Of a stretch of DNA of 64,000 bases, positions 7,566 through 16,095 are shown in pieces. The first letter of the stretch is position 1. Every line of letters starts with the position of its first letter. The notes under the pieces are model-generated. The model saw only the letters and a list, made by a program, of their open reading frames with translations, had not been told where the DNA came from and ran no database searches. The translations under genes and the position numbers were made by a program. The DNA is from Parafrigoribacterium mesophilum (GTDB taxonomy: Bacteria > Actinomycetota > Actinomycetes > Actinomycetales > Microbacteriaceae). Location of the stretch: the NCBI RefSeq assembly GCF_039652555.1, contig NZ_JBDJAF010000001.1:1674001-1738000 (forward strand). The letters are read 5' to 3'.

Positions 7566-8264
7566 ATGAAACCCGATTGGTCTTGCATCCTCTTCGATCT
7601 GGATGGCACGATCGCCGATTCCGCTCCCGGAATCACCGCGACGCTCGCCCACATGTTCGAAGCCCTCGAGCTGCCCGTGCCCGCTCCAGCGGAACTGCTC
7701 CGCTACGTCGGTCCGCCGATCCTGGATGCGTTCCGCGATTTCGCCGGCTTCTCCCCGGAGAAGTCGGCTCACGCCCTCGCGATCTACCGCAAGGAGTACG
7801 CCCTCAACGGGGTCACCGGCACCTCCGCCTACCCCGGCATCGCCGAGGTGCTCGAGGCCATCCACGACAGCGGCATCCCGACCTCGCTGGCGACTTCCAA
7901 GCCGGAACTGCCGGCCACGAATATGCTGAGCGCCTACGGGCTCCGCCAGTACTTCGACGTCATTACCGGGGCCACCGAAGACGAAACCCGTAGCGCCAAG
8001 GCGGATGTCGTCGCTGAAGCACTGCGTCGACTGGCCGCGATCGGCGCCGACGTCTCCCGCCCGGTCATGGTCGGTGACCGCATCCACGACGTCGAGGGCG
8101 CCGCAGCGCACGGCGTGCCGACCATCTACGTCGAGTGGGGCTACGGAAGCCCCGCCGAGCAGGCCGGCGCGATCGCCGTCGCCGGCACACCGGAGGCGCT
8201 GCGCACCTTGCTGCTCGGCGACCCGGCACGATCGACGACGGTGCCAAGAACCACCGAACGATAG
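7566..8264 (+). CDS. HAD-family hydrolase, phosphoglycolate-phosphatase-like
   Basis: A 232-residue haloacid-dehalogenase phosphatase. Motif I is FDLDGTIADSAPG with the nucleophile Asp at residue 11; motif II is the Ser/Thr in SLATSKPELPA; motif III/IV is RPVMVGDRIHDVEGAAAHG. A helical C1 cap lies between motifs I and II (TLAHMFEALELPVPAP to AYPGIAEVLEAI). The group hydrolyses small phosphate esters; close actinobacterial relatives are annotated Gph/PNPase-type or tyrosine-phosphatase-like, so the exact substrate is open. The stop codon falls within the first bases of a family-III palindrome. Confidence 0.88.
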   Translation: MKPDWSCILFDLDGTIADSAPGITATLAHMFEALELPVPAPAELLRYVGPPILDAFRDFAGFSPEKSAHALAIYRKEYALNGVTGTSAYPGIAEVLEAIHDSGIPTSLATSKPELPATNMLSAYGLRQYFDVITGATEDETRSAKADVVAEALRRLAAIGADVSRPVMVGDRIHDVEGAAAHGVPTIYVEWGYGSPAEQAGAIAVAGTPEALRTLLLGDPARSTTVPRTTER

Positions 8265-8321
8265 CCCTTCGGACGGGGGTGGCCGCCGAGGCGGCCGCGC
8301 TCGTCCGAAAACGCAACACCG
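8260..8321. repeat. Palindromic repeat family III, copy 1 (partly eroded)
   Basis: GATAGCCCTTCGGACGGG and GCTCGTCCGAAAACG are arms around a GGCCGCCGAGGCGGCC core. The layout matches the 58-base copies at 20761 and 59219. It lies between two convergent genes (HAD hydrolase and FAD oxidoreductase) and overlaps the HAD stop codon. Confidence 0.8.
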
Positions 8322-8336
8322 GATGAACGGATGCGG

Positions 8337-9368
8337 TCAGCGCGCGAGGCGCTCCACCACGGTCCCGTACAGGCCGGGCAGGCGCTGCGCCAGCGGCACG
8401 ATCGCCGGGCGTAGCGGTGATCCGGCCAGCACCAGCACTCCGCCGGTGAGTTTGCGGAAGTCGCCACTGGCCCGACGCCAGTCCCGCTCGTATCGTCCCG
8501 GGTCGCCGGCGACGATGCACGCGATCGCCGCCCGAGCCTGCGCCAGGCCCACCCGGATGCCTTCGCCCGTGATGGCGTCCACGTAGCCCGAGGCATCGCC
8601 CACCAGCAGCACCCGCCCGGCGACCCGTCGCGCGGTACGGCGCCGGAACGGGCCGGCGCCGCGCAGCGGGCCGGCCGGCAGCCGGCCACTCAGCTCCGGC
8701 ACGGCGGCGACGGCACGGGCGTAGTCGGTGTGAGCCGGGCCGAGCACCGCGACCCCAACGAGGTCGGCCGCGACCGGCGTGATGTACACCTCGGCATCCG
8801 GCAACCAACGCACCTCGACAAAGGAACTCCACGGCGCGACCGCGAAGTGCCGCCGCAGCCCGAAGCGCCGCATGCCTCGGGCCGGCGCATCCAGTCCGGC
8901 CAGTGCCGACACGCGCGAGTGCAGCCCATCGCAACCGAGCAGCCATCGCGCCAGGAGGCCGCCCGCCCGGACGCCTTCCCTGTCCTGGACGAGGGAGTCG
9001 AGCTTGATGGCGACCGGTTCAACACCCAATTCGGCGGCCCGGGCGGTGAGGGCGGCGTGCAGCACGGTGCGGCGCACACCGAGTCCGTTGCCGTTCGTGA
9101 ACCGATGGTCCGCGCGGTATTTCGTTCCCGGCCCGGCCCGCTGATAGCTGATCCCGGACAGCTCCCAGCCGACGGGGCGCACCCCGAGTCGCTGAAGCGC
9201 TGCGACCGCCCCCGGCATCAGCCCCTCTCCGCAGGCCTTGTCGATCGGCGCGGGACGGGGCTCGAGCACCCCGACCGTCAGTCCGGCCAGCCGTGCCTCG
9301 ATTGCCGCGGCCAGTCCGATCGGGCCGCCGCCGACCACCAGCACGTCCACGCTCGGTTCCGCGCTCAT
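8337..9368 (-). CDS. FAD-dependent oxidoreductase of the type III PKS operon
   Basis: A 343-residue flavoprotein. The N-terminal Rossmann motif is DVLVVGGGPIGLAAAIEARL, and the second FAD motif is GRVLLVGDASGYVDAITGEG. CGEGLMPGAVAALQRLGV and the overall length resemble the geranylgeranyl-reductase/aromatic-monooxygenase-like flavoproteins. It is the last gene of the leftward operon; the methyltransferase stop lies 13 bases before its start. In Streptomyces the phenolic-lipid operon couples a type III PKS (SrsA), a methyltransferase (SrsB) and a flavoprotein hydroxylase (SrsC); by context this enzyme fills the third role, hydroxylating or oxidising the polyketide ring or its alkyl chain. The role is inferred from the neighbourhood. 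Confidence 0.82.
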   Translation of the reverse strand: MSAEPSVDVLVVGGGPIGLAAAIEARLAGLTVGVLEPRPAPIDKACGEGLMPGAVAALQRLGVRPVGWELSGISYQRAGPGTKYRADHRFTNGNGLGVRRTVLHAALTARAAELGVEPVAIKLDSLVQDREGVRAGGLLARWLLGCDGLHSRVSALAGLDAPARGMRRFGLRRHFAVAPWSSFVEVRWLPDAEVYITPVAADLVGVAVLGPAHTDYARAVAAVPELSGRLPAGPLRGAGPFRRRTARRVAGRVLLVGDASGYVDAITGEGIRVGLAQARAAIACIVAGDPGRYERDWRRASGDFRKLTGGVLVLAGSPLRPAIVPLAQRLPGLYGTVVERLAR

Positions 9369-9381
9369 CGGCGGCAGTTGC

Positions 9382-9897
9382 TCACGGCCGCAGGGCCTTC
9401 AGCGCACGGTCCTCGGCTGGGATGCGGACTCCCACGAGCAGCACGGTGTTGAGCGCGGTGAAGGCGAGTGCCGTGATCCAGGCCGTGTGTACGAGCGGCA
9501 GTGCGAGACCTTCGACGGCGACGGCGACGTAGTTCGGATGCGGCAGAAACCGGTACGGTCCTCCGGTGACCCGTCCTGCCTCGGGCACCACGATGATCCG
9601 GGTGTTCCACTGCTGCCCGAGCGTGGCGATGCACCAGTACCGAAGCGCCTGGCTCAGCAGCACGAGCACGAACATTGGCCAGCCGAGCCAGGGCAGGAAC
9701 GGCCGGCCGGCCACCAGCACCTCGACGGCGCAGGCAAGGAGCAGCCCGACGTGCAACGTCACCATCGCCGGGTAGTGCCCCCTCCCGTACTCGACGCCGC
9801 CGCGCGCGAACGCCACCTCGGCGTTCCGTGTGGACAACGCGAGTTCGACGATCCGCTCCGCTCCGGTCGCCGCGAGCAGCGCGAGGTAGACGATCAT
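9382..9897 (-). CDS. Isoprenylcysteine carboxyl methyltransferase-like membrane methyltransferase
   Basis: A 171-residue membrane protein from the ATG at 9895-9897, whose first four bases overlap the stop of the polyketide synthase gene. It has four or five hydrophobic segments. The C-terminal SAM-binding signature is GPYRFLPHPNYVAVAVEG, preceded by ATLGQQWNTRIIVVPEAGRV. This matches the ICMT-like family in which SrsB of the Streptomyces phenolic-lipid pathway belongs. The likely job is O-methylation of an alkylresorcinol or related phenolic lipid in the membrane. Substrate is inferred from context. Confidence 0.85.
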   Translation of the reverse strand: MIVYLALLAATGAERIVELALSTRNAEVAFARGGVEYGRGHYPAMVTLHVGLLLACAVEVLVAGRPFLPWLGWPMFVLVLLSQALRYWCIATLGQQWNTRIIVVPEAGRVTGGPYRFLPHPNYVAVAVEGLALPLVHTAWITALAFTALNTVLLVGVRIPAEDRALKALRP

Positions 9898-10949
9898 GGC
9901 CAGCCCAGCAGCACGAACTCCGCGCTGACCCCTGGCCCGAGTGCGAAGAGCAACCCCGAGGCACCGGGTGGCACTCCGCGCGCGAGCGCATCCGCCAGAA
10001 TGTGCAGCACCGAGGCCGAGGAGAGGTTGCCGACCGCCCCCAGGGAATTCCAGCTGAGTTGGAAACATGCGGGTGACAGGCCGAGCGCCTGCGCGAACGC
10101 CTCGAGCACGCGCGGGCCGCCGGGATGGGCGATCCAGGTATCGATGCCGCGGGCACCGAGTGAGTGCGCGGCCAGGAACGCGCTCACATCGGCCGGGAAG
10201 TTCTGCTCAATCACCGCGGCGACGCCCGACGACAGCACGATCTCGAATCCGGTGCCGCGGATGTTCCAGCCGATCACCTGCTGCGTGTCCGGGTAGTAGG
10301 AGCTGCGGGTGTCAACGACGGTCGGTCCGGCGGCAGACCGATGCTCGTCGCCGACCATGACGACCGCGGCGGCGCCGTCGCCGAAGAGCCCGGAGGCGAC
10401 CAAGTTGGCCATGCTCTCGTCGCCGCGCTGCAGGGTCAGGGAGCAGAGCTCGACACTGAGCAGCACGGCGACGTCGCGCGGATGCCCGAGCAGGTAGTCG
10501 TGCACTCTGGCGATGCCGGAGGCACCGGCGACGCAGCCGAGGCCGAACGACGGCATCCGTTTCACGTCGGGACGCAGCCCCAGTTTCGACACCAGCAGAC
10601 CGTCGATGGAGGGCGCTGAGATGCCGGTGACCGAAGTGAACAGGATGAAGTCCACGTCGGCCGGAGTGAGGGCGCACCGGTCGAGCGCGGCGCGAATGGC
10701 TGCTTCGCCGAGCCGGGTGGCGACCTCGATGAAGAGGTCGTTCGTCTCCTCGAACGCACCGAGGTCCCGGTAGCGCTCCAGCGGCAGAGCGGTGTGGCGA
10801 CGTTGTATGCCGCTAGCGGCATGCATCCGCTCGAGGACGGCACGGTGTTTGGCCTCCGGGGCGATGAGGGCGACGAGTTCGCGCGTAATCTCCGCCTGAG
10901 TGTAGGAAAACTCGGGCAGCACCGGCGCGACTGCCACGATGCGGCTCAT
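9894..10949 (-). CDS. Type III polyketide synthase (chalcone/stilbene synthase family)
   Basis: A 351-residue homodimeric-type ketosynthase from the ATG at 10947-10949. All three catalytic residues are visible: Cys139 in SFGLGCVAGASGIAR, His275 in TWIAHPGGPRVLEAF and Asn308 in SLGAVGNLSSASVL. FTSVTGISAPSIDGLL is a further family landmark. Bacterial relatives with this neighbourhood make alkylresorcinols, alkylpyrones or quinones from fatty acyl starters and malonyl-CoA. Both ends overlap neighbours by four bases (ATGA), tying it to the lipase-maturation-factor-like gene upstream and the methyltransferase downstream. The starter unit cannot be predicted by eye. Confidence 0.95.
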   Translation of the reverse strand: MSRIVAVAPVLPEFSYTQAEITRELVALIAPEAKHRAVLERMHAASGIQRRHTALPLERYRDLGAFEETNDLFIEVATRLGEAAIRAALDRCALTPADVDFILFTSVTGISAPSIDGLLVSKLGLRPDVKRMPSFGLGCVAGASGIARVHDYLLGHPRDVAVLLSVELCSLTLQRGDESMANLVASGLFGDGAAAVVMVGDEHRSAAGPTVVDTRSSYYPDTQQVIGWNIRGTGFEIVLSSGVAAVIEQNFPADVSAFLAAHSLGARGIDTWIAHPGGPRVLEAFAQALGLSPACFQLSWNSLGAVGNLSSASVLHILADALARGVPPGASGLLFALGPGVSAEFVLLGWP

Positions 10950-12391
10950 GACCGGGCGGTTTCGGGGTGCAGCGAGACCGGCGGGATGGCCACCTGTACC
11001 GGTTCGCGGATCCACCACAGTCCGCCTTCCCGCTTCTCCGCCCTGGTGGCGAACCGGTAAAGGAACATGCGGGCGCGAACCCAGTGCGGACGCTGCCCAC
11101 CGAACGGGTCGACGCGCAGCAGCCGCAGGGTGAGTGGGTCGGCCTCGAGCAACCGCTCCAGGAACGCATAGAACCACCGCTCGTGTACGGAACCCAGCGG
11201 CAGAAACCACATCAGCCAGTCCAGGCGAAGGTGGTAGGGAGCGAACTGGCGCGGCATCCGTGCCGGGTCGCCCGGCTTGCCCTTGAATTCGTATTCGCGC
11301 CAGTCGGCGGTGTCGTCCGGTGAGACATCCAGGGTCCCCTCGACGATCACCTCGTAGCGGCGTTTGGTGACGCTGCCGAAGGCACCGTAGGCGTTGACGA
11401 GGTGCCAGCGGTTGAAGCTGGCATTCATCAGCTGGTGGCGCGAGAGCAGGTTGCGGATGGGCCAGTAGCTGAGGAACACCAGGAACACCGTGACGGCCAG
11501 GACGAGGCTGAGGAACCACACCGGCGTGTAGGTGCCCGATCCCCAGTCGAGCGGTATGGCGGGGATGAGCCCGTGCGCCGTGGTGTCGCTGACGGCGGCG
11601 AAGGCGAGCACGATGGTGATCCAGTTGAGCCAGGCGAAGTTGCCGGAGATGACCAGCCACAGCTGGGTGAGGATGACGATGGCGGCGGCGACGCTCGCGA
11701 TCGGCTGCGGGGCGAACAGGAAGAACGGCACGATCAATTGTGCGAAGTGGTTGCCGATCACCTCGGCGCGGTGCACCGGCTTGGGCAGCAGGTGGGCGAA
11801 CCGGCTCACCGGGTTGGGCATCGGCTGGGTCTCATGGTGGTAGAAGAGCGCCGTGAGATCGCGCCACGATCGATCGCCGCGGATCTTGATCATTCCGGCG
11901 CCGAACTCCAGGCGGAATACCAGCCACGCGGTGAGCAGCAGAATGAACCGCGGTGGTTGCACCTCGTCGGAGCCGAGGAAGGCGACGAGGAATCCGGCCT
12001 CGAGCAGCAGGCTTTCCCAGCCGAAGCCGTAGAAGGTCTGGCCGATGTTCATGATCGACATGTAGAGCAGCCACATCACCAGGAACACGATCAGCGGCAC
12101 CCAGGCCGGCAGCGCCTGCGGAATACCGATCACGGTGGCGGCAGCGAGCACGATGCCGGTCCAGGCCACTGCGAGCAGAAACCGGTCCGAGTAGTGCCAG
12201 CGGAACAGGGTCGGACCGCGCACTGCACTCTTGTGCCTGAGCAGTACGGGCGCCGGCAGCAATCCATGCTCGCCCAGCAGCGCGCGGAACTGCGCGGCCG
12301 TGGAGGCGAACGCGACCAGGTACATCAATGCGACCCCGCGCTGCAGCACCTGCCGCGCGAATTCGTAGTCTGCCGCGTTGAACCAATCCAT
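10946..12391 (-). CDS. Lipase maturation factor family membrane protein
   Basis: A 481-residue multi-spanning protein from ATG 12389-12391 (an in-frame GTG three codons upstream is an alternative). The N-terminus has an FNAADYEFARQVLQRGVALM helix, then many hydrophobic segments. The conserved centre FRLEFGAGMIKIRGDRSW, followed by LTALFYHHETQPMPNP, is diagnostic of the LMF1/DUF1222 family, as is the soluble C-terminal RYEVIVEGTLDV and HLRLDWLMWFLPLG. In animals LMF1 helps lipases fold in the ER; the bacterial role is unknown. It is translationally coupled (ATGA) to the type III PKS gene, so it may assist handling of the lipidic product or of an exported protein. Confidence 0.92.
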   Translation of the reverse strand: MDWFNAADYEFARQVLQRGVALMYLVAFASTAAQFRALLGEHGLLPAPVLLRHKSAVRGPTLFRWHYSDRFLLAVAWTGIVLAAATVIGIPQALPAWVPLIVFLVMWLLYMSIMNIGQTFYGFGWESLLLEAGFLVAFLGSDEVQPPRFILLLTAWLVFRLEFGAGMIKIRGDRSWRDLTALFYHHETQPMPNPVSRFAHLLPKPVHRAEVIGNHFAQLIVPFFLFAPQPIASVAAAIVILTQLWLVISGNFAWLNWITIVLAFAAVSDTTAHGLIPAIPLDWGSGTYTPVWFLSLVLAVTVFLVFLSYWPIRNLLSRHQLMNASFNRWHLVNAYGAFGSVTKRRYEVIVEGTLDVSPDDTADWREYEFKGKPGDPARMPRQFAPYHLRLDWLMWFLPLGSVHERWFYAFLERLLEADPLTLRLLRVDPFGGQRPHWVRARMFLYRFATRAEKREGGLWWIREPVQVAIPPVSLHPETARS

Positions 12392-12459
12392 TCCGTTCAC
12401 GCTAGGACCGCGGCGCCCCCTCGACAAGTCGCCCTCCCTCCCCGCCACGACGTCCACAA

Positions 12460-12541
12460 CCCGTTTCAAGGAGTTTCTGCTCCACGGGAGTAGGTTCACG
12501 GCGATCTGGCGGCCCCGAAGACAGAAACTCCGTGAAACGGG
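12460..12541. repeat. Palindromic repeat family I, copy 2
   Basis: CCCGTTTCAAGGAGTTTCTG at 12460-12479 pairs with CAGAAACTCCGTGAAACGGG at 12522-12541, 18 of 20 positions complementary, across a 42-base loop. It lies in the divergent gap between the lipase-maturation-factor-like gene and the MATE gene. Confidence 0.92.
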
Positions 12542-12617
12542 ACGGAAGAAGGGTGCGGATGCCTGGGCACGTGACCGCGGATGCCAGGGGCCAGAACAGC
12601 CAGGCCAGGCCGGTAAA

Positions 12618-13946
12618 GTGGCCCGCATCGCTACCTTGAACGACGTTGACCGTGACATCCTGCGCCTGGCGCTGCCGGCGCTCGGTGCGTTGGTGGCCGA
12701 ACCGCTGTTCCTGCTCACCGACACGGCGCTCGTCGGCCATCTTGGCGCGGTGCCGCTGGCCGGGCTCAGCATCGGTAGCGCCATCCTCCAGACCGTCACC
12801 GGGCTGCTCATCTTCCTTGCCTACGCCACCACGCCCGCCGTGGCCCGTCGGCTCGGCGCGGGCGACAGCGTCGGCGCCATCCGGGCCGGCATCGATGGGA
12901 TGTGGCTTGCCCTCGCCATCGGCATCGGCATCGTCGCGATCGGGGTGCCGACGTCCGGATGGCTGGTGCGACTTTTCGGCGCAACGCCGCTGGTGTCAGA
13001 AGCTGCCCACACCTACTTCGGAATCTCGCTGTGGGGTATTCCCGGAATGCTGCTCGTCATCGCGGCTACCGGGTTGCTGCGCGGCCTGCAGAACACTAAG
13101 ACCCCACTGCTCGTCGCCATCGCCGGCTTCGGCGCCAACGCCGCGCTTAGTGCCATCTTCATCTATGGCTTTGGCTGGGGCATCGCCGGCTCCGCCATCG
13201 GCACCGTTGTCGCGCAGTGGGCGATGGCGGCGGTCTACCTCGTCATCGCCGTCCGCGCCGCCCGCGCCGCCGGCGCACGCTTGCGACCGGGTTTTCGCGG
13301 CGTGGGTGGCGCCGCCCACGCAGGCGTGTGGCTGCTCGCTCGCACTTTGAGCCTGCGCGCGGCGATGCTCGCGACCGTCTTCGTCGCCGCGGACTTCGGC
13401 ATCACCGAGCTGGCTACACTGCAGATCGCGCTCACGCTGTTCTCCACGCTGGCCTTCATCCTCGACTCCCTCGCCATCGCCGGCCAGGCGCTCATCGGGC
13501 ATGGCTTGGGCGCCGCGGATGTACCGCGCGTCTCCGCCATTACCCGGCGCCTTGTCAGTCACGGCCTGCTCACCGGCGCGGTATTGGCCATCGTCATCCT
13601 CATCCTGGCCCCGCTGATTGGACCGGTGTTCAGCGACGATCCCGCCGTGCACCGGATGCTCACTGGCACCATGCTCGTGATGGCCGGCGGCATCCCGCTG
13701 GCCGGTTACGTTTTCGTGCTCGATGGTGTGTTGATCGGGGCCGGCGATGCCCGGTACCTCGCAATCTCTGGGGGCGTGAACCTGGCGATGTACGCCCCAC
13801 TGCTGATCTGGCTCGACGTCACACACCCGGCTGCGGGCCTGTCCTGGCTCTGGGCCGCGTTCGGCTTCGGATACATCGGCGCCCGCGCCCTCACTCTGGG
13901 CCTGCGCGCCCGCGGCACCCGCTGGATCGTCACCGGCGTCGGCTGA
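12618..13946 (+). CDS. MATE family efflux transporter (DinF-like)
   Basis: A 442-residue, roughly 12-helix exporter. The GTG at 12618 is chosen because it yields the usual short N-terminus before DRDILRLALPALGALVAEPL. Family features are LFLLTDTALVGHLGAVPLAG in helix 1-2, GLLRGLQNTKTPLLVA, the mirrored second half with SLAIAGQALIGHGLGA and FVLDGVLIGAGDARYL. DinF-group MATE proteins extrude cationic drugs or other metabolites using H+ or Na+. The gene is flanked on both sides by family-I palindromes (12460 and 13960). Confidence 0.92.
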   Translation: MARIATLNDVDRDILRLALPALGALVAEPLFLLTDTALVGHLGAVPLAGLSIGSAILQTVTGLLIFLAYATTPAVARRLGAGDSVGAIRAGIDGMWLALAIGIGIVAIGVPTSGWLVRLFGATPLVSEAAHTYFGISLWGIPGMLLVIAATGLLRGLQNTKTPLLVAIAGFGANAALSAIFIYGFGWGIAGSAIGTVVAQWAMAAVYLVIAVRAARAAGARLRPGFRGVGGAAHAGVWLLARTLSLRAAMLATVFVAADFGITELATLQIALTLFSTLAFILDSLAIAGQALIGHGLGAADVPRVSAITRRLVSHGLLTGAVLAIVILILAPLIGPVFSDDPAVHRMLTGTMLVMAGGIPLAGYVFVLDGVLIGAGDARYLAISGGVNLAMYAPLLIWLDVTHPAAGLSWLWAAFGFGYIGARALTLGLRARGTRWIVTGVG

Positions 13947-13959
13947 CCCACCGCCCGGT

Positions 13960-14042
13960 CCCGTTTCACGGAGTTTCTGTCTCCGAGGGGTCCGGATGCC
14001 TGTGGGCCGGTCGGGCGGGGACAGAAACTCCTTGAAACGGGT
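13960..14042. repeat. Palindromic repeat family I, copy 3
   Basis: CCCGTTTCACGGAGTTTCTG (13960-13979) pairs with CAGAAACTCCTTGAAACGGG (14022-14041 region), across a loop containing GGGTCCGGATGCCTGTGGG. It starts 14 bases after the MATE stop codon, so the MATE gene is bracketed by two copies of the same element. Confidence 0.92.
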
Positions 14043-14092
14043 TGAGACGGGCCGACTTGACGCTGAACACCGCAGCGGCAACTGTAGAGAGC

Positions 14093-15094
14093 GTGACCAA
14101 CCTCAGAGTTCTCTTCATCGGTGGAACCGGCACGATCAGCGCGGCGGCGAGCGAACTTGCCGTGCAACGCGGCCTGCAACTGACCATCCTGAACCGCGGT
14201 CACACCTCGCTGCGGCCCGCTCCGGCCGGGGTCAAAGTCCTCACCGCCGACATGCGCGACGGGGCCTCCGTGCGCAAGGCCCTCGGCCGGCGCCGGTTCG
14301 ACGTCGTCGTGGACTTCATCGCATTCACCCCCGAGCACGTGCAACGCGACATCGAACTGTTCGAAGGTCGCACCGGGCAGTACGTGTTCATCTCCTCGGC
14401 GTCCGTCTACCAGAAGCCGCTGGCCCGGCTGCCGATCACCGAGTCGACCCCGCTGCGCAACCCGTACTGGCAGTACTCGCAGGACAAGATCGCCTGCGAG
14501 GAGCTTCTGGTCTCGGCCTACCGGCAGCGCGGCTTCCCGGTCACGATCGTGCGCCCGTCGCACACCTACGACCAGACGCGGGTGCCGCTCACCGGCGAAT
14601 GGACCGCCCTGGACCGGATGCGCCGCGGCGCGCCCGTGATCGTGCACGGCGACGGCACCTCGCTGTGGACGCTCACCCACAGCCGCGACTTCGCCAAGGG
14701 CTTCGTTGGTCTGCTCGGCAACCCGCAGGCGATCGGCGACAGCTTCCACATCACCTCGGACGAACTGCTCACCTGGAATCAGATCACCGAACTCCTGGCC
14801 GCGGCCGCCGGTGTGAAGGCCGAGATCGTGCACGTGCCCTCGGATGCACTCGCGGCGGCGAGTCCGGAACTCGGCGCCTCGCACCTGGGCGACCGGGCGC
14901 ACTCGGTGATCTTCGACAACAGCAAGATCAAGGCCCTGGTGCCCGACTTCGTGGCCACCACCCCGTTCGCCGTCGGCGCGCGGGAGATCGTCAACTGGTA
15001 CTCCTCGCATCCGGAGCAGCAGGTGGTCGACCAGGAGCTGGATGCGCTGTTCGACCGGCTCGTGGTGGCCAGCCGCTTCACCCGCAAACGCTAG
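14093..15094 (+). CDS. NAD-dependent epimerase/dehydratase family protein
   Basis: A 333-residue extended-SDR protein from GTG 14093. The N-terminal NAD-binding motif is VLFIGGTGTISAAASELAV, a GxxGxxG-type loop. The catalytic YxxxK is in YWQYSQDKIACEEL, preceded by a Ser in YVFISSASVYQKP. The WTLTHSRDFAKGFVGLLG segment is typical of actinobacterial nucleoside-sugar epimerase/dehydratase homologues. The substrate is unknown. It stands alone, convergent with the flavin-binding protein downstream. Confidence 0.88.
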   Translation: MTNLRVLFIGGTGTISAAASELAVQRGLQLTILNRGHTSLRPAPAGVKVLTADMRDGASVRKALGRRRFDVVVDFIAFTPEHVQRDIELFEGRTGQYVFISSASVYQKPLARLPITESTPLRNPYWQYSQDKIACEELLVSAYRQRGFPVTIVRPSHTYDQTRVPLTGEWTALDRMRRGAPVIVHGDGTSLWTLTHSRDFAKGFVGLLGNPQAIGDSFHITSDELLTWNQITELLAAAAGVKAEIVHVPSDALAAASPELGASHLGDRAHSVIFDNSKIKALVPDFVATTPFAVGAREIVNWYSSHPEQQVVDQELDALFDRLVVASRFTRKR

Positions 15095-15111
15095 CCAGGA
15101 GGCCAGTCGGG

Positions 15112-16044
15112 TCAGGCAGCGCGGCTCGGGTTATAACGGCTGAGAACCGCGGTGCTCCACCGCGTGTCTAGGGCGTGTTCGGTCTGCCGCACGGCATCGA
15201 TGGTCAACTCGACTACGCGCTCCGCCCCGGCCAGCGCGGCCGCCGACACCGGATCCCAGTCCACTCTGGCCCGTCCAGAGAGCTGTAACATCCCGCCGGT
15301 GGCCCAGTCGGGGAAGAGCAGCCCGACGCGCGGGTTGACCGTGATGTTACCGAGCGTCATGAACATGGCGTTGCCGTTGTAGTCCGGCCAGCGCAAGGTG
15401 CGGGGCGAGTCGACGTCGATGAATCCGGGGTTTCCACCACGGTGGGAGGCGTCGGCAGGGCCGTCCGGATGAGATGTGCCGATGAAGAACGTGTCCGCCG
15501 CCCGGACCACCTCCATTTGCGCTGCCGTCAGCGCGGTGCCGGTGTTCGGTTCAGGGCCGATGCCCGCTGCGGCCGGTCCTTCGTGGAGATTGGCGTCCGG
15601 CGCTGGCTCTGTTTCTGGCGTCTCCAGCGGATGCCGCTCGGCGATGTAGCGGCCGCAGTTCGAGTACACCTGCACCGTGCTCACGGCGAACCCGTCCGCT
15701 CGCGGGTCCAAGACCCCGTTGACGCGCATCCGCCCGTGGTGGTCCCACAGAATCGTGCCGACCTCACCGCCGGTAGCAACCAGACGCGCGAGCGGATCAC
15801 TCGCCAGCGGTCGCGCGTGTACCACCATGACCTGCGGGTCCGGCGCCTGCATGAAGCCCGGCTCACCGGTGAGCATGGTCGCCCACATCCGTTCGTCCGG
15901 GTCACGGCCGGCAATAACGATCGCCGGCCGGCTGACCAGAAACTCCGCGGCGATCTCGGGTATCGATCTGCGGATCATCGCCCCGGAGCTCTTGCCCGCG
16001 CGTTTCTGCACGGCAAGCTCACCGGGGTGGAACGGCTGACTCAT
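15112..16044 (-). CDS. Pyridoxamine 5'-phosphate oxidase family, flavin-nucleotide-binding protein
   Basis: A 310-residue protein containing two split-barrel halves. The C-terminal half has TFFIGTSHPDGPADASHRGG, FIDVDSPRTLRWPDYNGN and NPRVGLLFPDWATGG, the pattern of the PNPOx-like flavin-nucleotide-binding proteins that act on small molecules or quinones. The N-terminal half (PAIVIAGRDPDERMWATMLT) is a second, less conserved barrel. FMN or F420 as cofactor is likely. It is followed on the same strand by a VOC protein whose start lies upstream, suggesting a loose leftward group with the MBL hydrolase. Confidence 0.82.
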   Translation of the reverse strand: MSQPFHPGELAVQKRAGKSSGAMIRRSIPEIAAEFLVSRPAIVIAGRDPDERMWATMLTGEPGFMQAPDPQVMVVHARPLASDPLARLVATGGEVGTILWDHHGRMRVNGVLDPRADGFAVSTVQVYSNCGRYIAERHPLETPETEPAPDANLHEGPAAAGIGPEPNTGTALTAAQMEVVRAADTFFIGTSHPDGPADASHRGGNPGFIDVDSPRTLRWPDYNGNAMFMTLGNITVNPRVGLLFPDWATGGMLQLSGRARVDWDPVSAAALAGAERVVELTIDAVRQTEHALDTRWSTAVLSRYNPSRAA

Positions 16045-16095
16045 CGGGGCCAGCCGGCTGTGCGGCTGCGGAGGCGACCGGCTGGACCGCTCGTT

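Noticed and set aside
11402..12493. 363-codon plus-strand ORF opposite the lipase maturation factor gene
   Set aside because: Antisense of a conserved membrane protein; translation is charged and motif-free.
12996..15171. Long ORFs opposite and out of frame with the MATE and epimerase genes
   Set aside because: They overlap conserved genes over their full length and lack family signatures.
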